Origin: Voacanga thouarsii
Taxonomy: Eukaryota > Streptophyta > Magnoliopsida > Gentianales > Apocynaceae
Direction of reading: 5' to 3'
Assembly: GCA_026120185.1 (NCBI GenBank)
Contig: JANUWF010001468.1
Span: forward strand, 124,001-188,000
Length of the DNA stretch: 64,000 bases
The notes beneath the pieces are model-generated. The model saw only the letters and a list, made by a program, of their open reading frames with translations, was not told the DNA's origin and did not search any database. The position numbers and the translations under genes were made by a program. This document shows, piece after piece, positions 57,201 through 64,000 of the stretch (positions are counted from its first letter, which is position 1; the number at the start of each line of letters is the position of its first letter).

Positions 57201-57560
57201 ATAAAAAATTATATTCTAATGCTTTTTACAGAGGAATTGGAGAGAATTGAGGATTATGAAAGTAAGAAGAATAAAAATAGAGAATTACGGAGATTTGAAG
57301 AGTATTTGGTAAGTTTTGGAGTAAATTGGAGATATTTATAGAGTTTTGGGAGTTGGGGATGAATTAGGCATTGAGGGCTAAAATGCCAAAAAAAGAAAAA
57401 AGAAATTACCGTCGAGAGGCCAAATTACAAAAAAAGAAAGAAAAAAAAGTTGAGACTCGTTGGGCAACAGCTCTTTGGCTGGCCGAGCTGTCGGTCCGTG
57501 ATGGGCATTCCTTGGCCCAGCACAGATTGGTCAATTAGGTTGGCCCACCTATAGTGAGCC
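54276..57560 (-). mobile_element. Palindromic (fold-back) hAT element derivative
   Basis: Left arm 54276-56213 (including a nested element) and right arm about 56551-57560 are inverted copies of about 1 kb. Both ends read CACTRTAGGYGGGCC, followed by GC-rich 'GGCCGGCC'-type sequence, an ACTCCCAAAACTCTA..AAATA block and a decayed BED-zinc-finger reading frame. The arms join through a 337-bp spacer (56214-56550) whose minus strand resembles the next part of a RICESLEEPER-type transposase ('TLKSDIIKVYKDKKE'). Thus the right arm plus spacer is the 5' half of a hAT transposase gene, and the left arm is an inverted copy of its 5' end. Exact termini and the 8-bp duplication were not resolved. Confidence 0.7.
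54926..55842. mobile_element. TIR element nested in the left arm of the palindromic hAT
   Basis: Inverted repeats of about 200 bp or more start GGGTAAAATATATCAGCC at 54926 and, as reverse complement, GGACAAAATATGTCAGCC at 55842. They continue 'ACTTTTACAAATTTTGATTTT'. The right arm of the host palindrome supplies the empty site ('ATAATAAATATTTAAAAATAG' region near 56920). Length 917 bp, noncoding, MULE-like by TIR style. Confidence 0.75.
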
Positions 57561-57564
57561 GGTT

Positions 57565-58723
57565 TGACTGTCAGTCCTGGATCAATTCATTGGACCGTGT
57601 GAGCCAAATCGGTCCATTTTTAATTATTAGTGTCATCGAAAAGTATCTTTAGTGAGAGTATTTGAATAATTGATGAGAGAAGAGTTCGATTGACTCCTTA
57701 TACTTTGAAGACGTTGATGTGTAGAGCAAGTTAATTCACAATAAAGAATAGGATGGTCAATAGATGGATAGTTGATGAAGACTCATATGAAGAATATGTG
57801 GAGCTGAATAGTTAGTATTTCAAATAATTAGATTAATATATTATGTAATATTATGTAATTATTTAATTTTATTGGTATTTATTTTCAAGATTTTTTTCTA
57901 TATTTAAATTTTAATAATTGTAATACTTTTAAAAATGTTTAGACATAAAGTATATTTCTTATGTAATTTTTATTTTATTAATTAATAAAACAAATAGGAA
58001 TTCAAGTCAAATCCTCTGCCATTTTAAGGTGACATTTTTTAAAAAATATATAATTTTAAAAAATCATGTTATTTAAGTAATTAAAAATTCAAAAATAAAA
58101 ACACAACTAGAAATTAAAAAAAAAAAACAAAGAAAAAGCCCACTGAATCGATCTGCTAGGACCACGGGCCTCACGGTCCTAGGGGCCATGCCGTGCCAAG
58201 GGGTTGGGACCGGCTCGGCATGAACCCATGTGACCGGCCACTTAGCATTGCTAGAAGATGGCATCGATCGTAGGGATTTTTTTTTTTTTTTTTAATCAGT
58301 GGCCGACCGACAATTTTTGAGTTGGCTACTATTTTCAAAATTTTACAATTCTTTTTTTAATGATTAAACCTTGAACTTAACATAAGCTAAATTTAAAAAA
58401 AAAATACTGAGTTATTAGAGTAGGGTTGTAATCAAATACAATTATCATATGCTTATTACATTTTTAAGTTCAAATCTAATCATAATTGAACAATATTTAA
58501 CCTGTTCCATTAACAATCGTATTCAAATCTGCATTCAAATTTATTTAATTATTTTTTGATAATATTCAATATTAGTTTGAATATGAAAAACTTTATTAAT
58601 GTTCAAATTTGAATTGTTTAAATTCACTGAATCAAAATTTTACTCTAAAATTTTGTTTAAAAAAATTCAATAATTACTAAATAAATTCAAACAAGCAATA
58701 CAAATATTAAATTAAAAATTAAA

Positions 58724-58769
<46 letters not shown>

Positions 58770-59000
58770 CCTGAGCATTAAAGAAAAAATAAAATTTACA
58801 ATTATTAATAATATTTATTTAATAATTGAATAAATTCTAACATATACAAACAAACTCGAATTTGATTCATGAATAACGGGCTCTAATCAAATACCAACCA
58901 ACGTTTGTTTATAAATTTTGATTAACAACCTCATTCAAAATGGAATCATAAAGTTATCATACAAAATATTTGGAGGGCCAAAATGGAACTAAACCACAAA
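57565..59000. other. Intergenic; (TA)n at about 58731-58768
   Basis: No gene is visible. A GC-richer stretch at 58140-58265 ('GGGCCTCACGGTCCTAGGGG', 'GGGACCGGCTCGGC') between A- and T-tracts looks like one end of a transposable element, but no partner end was found. The minus ORF across it (58073-58264) has no recognisable content. Confidence 0.45.
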
Positions 59001-59326
59001 AATTCCTTAAAACCTATTTCCTACTGCTGAGCTTTTTAACATTTTTCCTGCATGAGGCAAGCCACAGACAGACCGACACCTTTAGAGAAACAAAAAGCAT
59101 GCATACATTTGTCTTGAGAAGCCAACTTGGAAAGGAGTAAAGCATTCTGTACCCAATGATTTTGATTGACATCGCAAAATCCAACATTGTAATACATTAG
59201 CAAGAACTACAAATATTTGCATGGATAGATTCAATCTCTTGACAGACATCTCTAAAGAAGGAAATGAAGTGAATCATATAGCGAACGCCTATGGTCCAAG
59301 GTCGGAGAACAGGGATTATTGATTAG

Positions 59327-62207
59327 CTACCTCCGCTTTCTAACACGAGAGCTGCTGGGAGGAACATTCTTTGAAGTCCCAATAAGTTTCTTTTCAGACT
59401 CTTCTTCAGATTTCCCTCCATCCCTCTCATCATCAAAACTCTCGGTTTTGTCGGTAGATTCTTCTTCCTCTTCTTTGGGGACTTTTGCAGACTTTTGTTT
59501 GGAGAGCCGATCACGAAGTTCCCTAAGTTTTGCTTTCTTTGAGTTCAGGACTGCAACAAACTGGAAGCAGGAAACAAAACTATTATATCCCCTGAAAATT
59601 TTCAGGAATAAGCAGTTCTTTCTAACCACAAGTTATCCATCATCAGAGCACAAAGAGAGTGAACTTCAAACTGTGAAAGTATACAAGAAGTGAAAGTCTT
59701 GCTTTAAACCTTTAGCTACAAATCATTACAAATTTACAAGCATAAGAACATATTATGGAAAATAAGAGAATTTTCAAAGCAACTAGTTAGTCACTTGGTA
59801 AAATATGTATATAGGATTTTCCAAGTTGTTTATCTAGAATAACAAAAATGTCAAACTGTTAAATGATCAATAATATGAAGTGACTGAAGGTTCACAGATT
59901 ATGCCCAGGATGCTGCTCAAAATTTGAACGGATGATAAACAATGACGAAAGGGGGTTACACTAAAGCAGAGAGACGTATCAATCAGCAAATTTCATATTC
60001 ACGTTTTATTATACATACAAATTCACAAGTCACCCTTTGACAGAACAGTTTTAGCGTATCATAAGCAGATTAAAGCTGAACTTACTAAAGTACTTGATTC
60101 GAATTGAATTGCTAAAAGTAGTACCTTCCAGAGCTTGCAAGCTGAAAATATACACTTCAAGACATTTCCTTTCTTTAGTTGTATACATCTAGGTATGGTT
60201 ACTCCTTGAAATTTACTTTTCATGTGGATCTAGAATTACCCAATTTTCATCATATAACAAAGCAATCGTGATAATTCATAAAAAAGAATAACTTAAAAAA
60301 TCCTTTCCTTCTTCACTTCAGGAGATATGTGATCGTTATTGAACCCTCAAATCTTACTTCCAAAAGTTAGTAACCACATTAAAACAGTGACTCGGGATGA
60401 AGAGGTAAGTAGTCTTCCTATCTTCAGCTTACATGCAAAGTCTTACTATTCAAATGTTAAAATTACCAAAACAGCATATTATATGCTACTTAGAATCTCA
60501 TTTTACTCGGTTAGATGTACTATGATGTAAGAATTATAGTCTCAAAAGATTCTTTTTGTTATGGACACAGATCAAGATTGTTAAATAATGAACTTTCAGC
60601 TTAAACTACATCAAGATTTCCATTGGAAATAGGTTTCCTCACCATTAATCAGAAGTATATGGATTGATTCTTTGTCTATTCTTGGATTGTGTCAGAACAT
60701 ACAATTGGAAACAGGTTTTCTCCTGAGACTTGTTCATATGGATCAATTGCTTTACTCTTCCTCCTGTTTCACCAGATTAGTCCGGAGGCACCCAACCATA
60801 AGCTAAAAATTGATTCTTGCAAAGGGTATGCAATGCACAACTTAGTAAACAAGCAGAGGGTGTATGAATTTAGTGCATATAAACTTGACAACCTAAGCAC
60901 CACTTAATAGCTGAAAGAACAATGAAAAGGATGCACGAAGCAATTATTGGACACATACCTTAGCATAGGTTTCATTTTCAAATTCCACCTTCTCCTTGCT
61001 GAGTTTCTCACATTCAGATAAATATTTTTCGGTTTCCACTTTTAGCTTCTCAAATGAGTCTGTTTTCCTTACAACTTCCTCCTATTGATATCAAATGGAA
61101 AACTCGTAAAGGTTCTGTAATAGCATCATGTTTATTCTCCTAAAAAAATATTTAACTATATAAAGACTCGGCTATTAATAGATAACTTTGTATGTTTCAT
61201 CAAACAGACAAGACGTTGAAAGGGTGAAAATAGACACTTCGATCAATTCAGAACAGATCTTTACCAATCTACATCTAACAATAAGAATATAAAACAAAGT
61301 TAAATAAATAATGCAAAGGCAGAGTTGCTGTTCCGCCTGAGACTTGCCCTTATAATCCTGATTATAGATTTCTCTTTCTGTCTCTTGTTTCTCCAACTGG
61401 ATCTAGTGATTTCTGTTCCCATACAATAACCTCAATTCTTATGAAGCTTCTGAGAATATTAGGTTCTAAAGTGGTGAAGGCTACAAAACATGGATCAGCC
61501 TCCAGGTGCCTACTCTTGTTTGCTTAAAGTAAAGGTATTTTAGCCTAGGGGTGCTTTCTCAATGTAGCATTTACCTATTAACTTAAATGAACAAAGTTAG
61601 TATTTTAATATTTTGGAAAAGTTTTCACCATAATCATTTTCTCCAGTAGCTTTATGAAAATAAAAGATTGGTGAACACCCAACTTCATCAGATTCCCCAT
61701 ATAATGCTGCTTTTTTCATTATCCATTCTAAACTTTCAATTTTGAAATTCTTCTTCACAATTCTCCATTCCCCAAAAGAAGAGAGAGGGGGGGGGTGGAG
61801 AAGCAGAGAAGCATATGCAAAATTTAATATGATATTCTTCCTCTGACCGTACTCTCTGGAGTAAAAGTGGCTAAAGGATGCGCATTATCCATCTAACCTA
61901 GTACATTAAAACAATGAAGCCACACTGATAAAAGACAATATGATGTCAAATCTACAGCATGCTATGCGTTCCGTCAGTTTAACAGAAATATACAATGTGT
62001 GGTTTCACCTCAGCTCATACCCATAATAAACAAAAGGATTTATGGTTAGAAAAAACAAGCAATAACAGAAAATCTTACACTTAATCGTATGTTTGCATCC
62101 ATGAGAAAATCCAAGATGTCTGCTGTGATTTTCTTACTATTGGGTGATGGTTGACATTTCCATCTCCACTCTAGCTTAATCCCTTCCTTTTCAAATGTCC
62201 ATGTTAA
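59327..62207 (-). CDS. XRCC4: DNA repair protein XRCC4, C-terminal three exons (partial)
   Basis: Exons 62079-62207, 60959-61081 and 59327-59560 are all in phase 0 and encode 43, 41 and 77 residues. The first reads 'LTWTFEKEGIKLEWRWKCQP' and '..ADILDFLMDANIRLS', the end of the globular head and start of the stalk. The second is the coiled-coil stalk ('EEVVRKTDSFEKLKVETEKY'). The third contains 'VLNSKKAKLRELRDRLSKQ' and an acidic/Ser-rich tail ending VRKRR, where DNA ligase IV binds nearby in the family. XRCC4 with ligase IV seals breaks in non-homologous end joining. Plant XRCC4 is about 260 residues, so roughly the first 100 are missing and must be encoded beyond 64000; none was found in 62208-64000. 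Splice borders are canonical (TATGCAG/TTA, AGT/GTAAG, CAATAG/GAG, AAG/GTATG, TTCCAG/TTT). Confidence 0.93.
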
Positions 62208-63000
62208 CTGCATACAACATGTGAGAAGTAATAATCAAGAAAATTCACATCCTCGAATTTTTTTCCGCTGAATATTTCACCAATAGAAAGGAGAGCATCA
62301 AAAACTTATCATGTTAACAATCCTACATCAAAAAGAGCAAAAAAGCAAACCCTCTCTTTTTTAAAGCACCAAGTCAAAAACATCCCTCAACCGATAATAA
62401 AAATCAACATAAAGTATAACGGAAGTCTTTAGAAGAACTACTGTGACCAATTTAATATGATTTTGAGCTTTCTGTCCTCAAATTTCCATTGGTTGACAAC
62501 CACTATAGAAATGCGGAGTATCTGTTAAAGCAGTCATTTATGGTCACAGGAATTTGATTGCATTCTCAAATGCTTTACAATGTCAGGATTTGCTAGTTGG
62601 TTGGAGAAGTTTGTTTTATCAGTAGTTTGGCACCAAATCTGGCAGAAAACGAAGATGAGATCTATCACTGTCAAGCAGATCTCCCAGTGCTTTGGAGAAG
62701 GAAGTTCCAACTACCATGGAAATGAAAGTCAGTTTGTCAAGTCCCAGAAAACTTCCTAAACTTGGAAGTTTATTTGAACCAAAAACATCAGGCAATGGAT
62801 TTTGGATATGCAGGGGGCATGCTCCTCTCCTTTTTTTCATCTGCAAACTTCTTGAGGAATGAAATTTCCCAATGCAAAAAAAATATTAAACGAAAACATT
62901 TACTGCAATGGTAAATATGAATAACTGCAAAGAACAAAGATACATCACTATTTCAATCAAAGCTGCTATGATTCAGCAGAACAGAAGTTTAAAATTCAGT
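62208..63000. other. Probable XRCC4 intron, no recognisable feature
   Basis: AT-rich. The minus ORF at 62619-62846 (75 codons) has no similarity to XRCC4 or any family I recognise. Confidence 0.5.
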
Positions 63001-63003
63001 TTT

Positions 63004-63518
63004 TGTTAGTTAAAGAGAAGTCGTTCAGGTTGTGAACCAACTGCAGACAGGTTAAATGGGACGACATCGTTCTGCTCACAAGTCTGTCAAAAAATGAAGT
63101 GAAGCAATGGTAATTTCCCTAACGTTTATATTACTAACTGCTCACCATCTTCTTCCTTAGGTAAATCAGAGGTGACATTACTGCTGATGTTAGCAGAGGA
63201 ATTGAGGGTTAAGATACCAAAATGGGAGGGTTTACCTAAGTCAATGGCTGTAATGTACTCTTGAGTAGTATAAATGTTTTGTTATAGAAAGAGGTTGGTA
63301 TTGGGAGTCATTTTTGCAGAAACTTCAGAGTATTTCTAAGGTGATTTCCTTATTCTTGTTAATTCCTTCATCTATAATCACCTTCTGATCTTGTTTCATC
63401 CAAATTTTGTAAATTCTGAAATATATCTATAGTGGTTTTTCAATACAATTAATCTAAGTGAGCTTGGGGTCTCTTTGGAGTTTTGGTTAATTAGTCGATT
63501 CTGATAAGGATCATCACA
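63004..63518 (+). mobile_element. Probable 5' LTR of a Ty3/gypsy element
   Basis: The region ends ...GATCATCACA directly before a tRNA-iMet-type primer binding site and has a TATA-like GTATAAATG at about 63268. The 5' end (TGTTAG near 63004) is a guess, since the other LTR is outside the window. Confidence 0.55.
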
Positions 63519-63521
63519 ATT

Positions 63522-63533
63522 TGGTATAAGAGC
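63522..63533 (+). other. Primer binding site (tRNA-iMet type)
   Basis: TGGTATAAGAGC matches TGGTATCAGAGC with one change, three bases after the proposed LTR end. Confidence 0.7.
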
Positions 63534-63598
63534 AGTGACGAATCTGAGGAAGCATTCTTGCAACCTGCGATCAGGAGGTGAGCGAAAGTGTCTAGAAA

Positions 63599-64000
63599 AT
63601 GGAGGCAGACTTACAGGATTTGCAAATTCAGATGGAGAACAATGTGAGAAGCTGCAATCCCTTAGACCAAACGGTTAAGGAACAAGAGGCTAAACTCCAT
63701 AGACAAAACCATTTCTGGAATACAGTATCAATTGGAATGAAGTATTAAACAGACTGCATCTCTCTTTGCAAGTGTAAATTCCCTAATGACTTCGGTGGGA
63801 GATATTGCTAAGAAGTATGATGTATATGTTGGGAAAAGAGCTATTGAGAATCCTATGCAACAAACTCCTTTGAGTTTTGAATCAACTAGTATGAGGTCTG
63901 GGTATGGAGGTAGAGAGGAGGGTAGACATGTGGTTAAACTGCCCAAACTTGACTTCCCCACTTTTGATGGGAATGAACCAAGGGAGTGGGTGTCAAAAGC
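63599..64000 (+). pseudogene. Gag start of a Ty3/gypsy element (runs off the window)
   Basis: The frame opens at ATG 63599 (MEADLQDLQIQME..). One frame change near 63735-63750 leads into the frame holding 'VVKLPKLDFPTFDGNEPREW', the conserved start of plant Ty3/gypsy gag. The rest lies beyond 64000. The element is on the plus strand, opposite to XRCC4. Confidence 0.75.

Noticed and set aside
62619..62846. 75-codon minus ORF as an XRCC4 exon
   Set aside because: It has no similarity to the XRCC4 head domain.
1..64000. CRISPR arrays, operons, prokaryotic signals, rRNA genes
   Set aside because: None present; gene structure and repeats are those of a plant nuclear genome.

Overview
This is nuclear DNA from a flowering plant, most likely a eudicot. 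The evidence is interrupted genes with GT-AG introns, AT-rich intergenic DNA, plant-only families (KNOLLE-type syntaxin, an At4g18975-like PPR protein, potato inhibitor I) and a heavy load of plant transposons. All homology calls are made by recognising sequence; no database search was run.

Layout. 1-7930: a degenerate Ty3/gypsy element with a CACTA element in its integrase and a solo LTR in its right LTR. 7931-30340: a scattered tandem cluster of potato inhibitor I (PR-6) genes. One copy is intact (29576-29895), one is a clear frameshifted pseudogene (25376-25959), and three are promoter/exon-1 relics (about 7931-8990, 23515-24080, 27730-28060). Transposons have pushed the copies apart: hAT elements, a Tip100-type hAT, a 4.5-kb Mutator-like element and solo LTRs. 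A small secreted-peptide gene lies at 11402-11599. 30962-36359: two host genes on the minus strand, KNOLLE/SYP111 with mitosis-specific (MSA) promoter motifs and a PPR protein. 36360-41650: more non-autonomous elements. 41652-53971: the spliceosomal gene CWF19L2 (CwfJ family). Its last intron is 7.4 kb and holds one Helitron nested in another. The inner Helitron carries a movement-protein-like ORF and a gag-like ORF, related to plant pararetroviral/Ty3-like polyproteins and pointing away from each other, plus a serine acetyltransferase gene fragment. 54276-57560: a palindromic hAT derivative whose two ends both appear to come from the 5' end of the parent. 59327-62207: the last three exons of XRCC4. 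63004-64000: the start of another Ty3/gypsy element, probably inside an XRCC4 intron.

The intact host genes (inhibitor, KNOLLE, PPR, CWF19L2, XRCC4) are all on the minus strand and act in unrelated processes: defence, cytokinesis, organelle RNA metabolism, splicing and DNA end joining. The unusual content is in the mobile DNA. Eleven non-autonomous or degenerate elements have target-site duplications or insertion junctions that can be read directly, so insertion order can be reconstructed at several loci.
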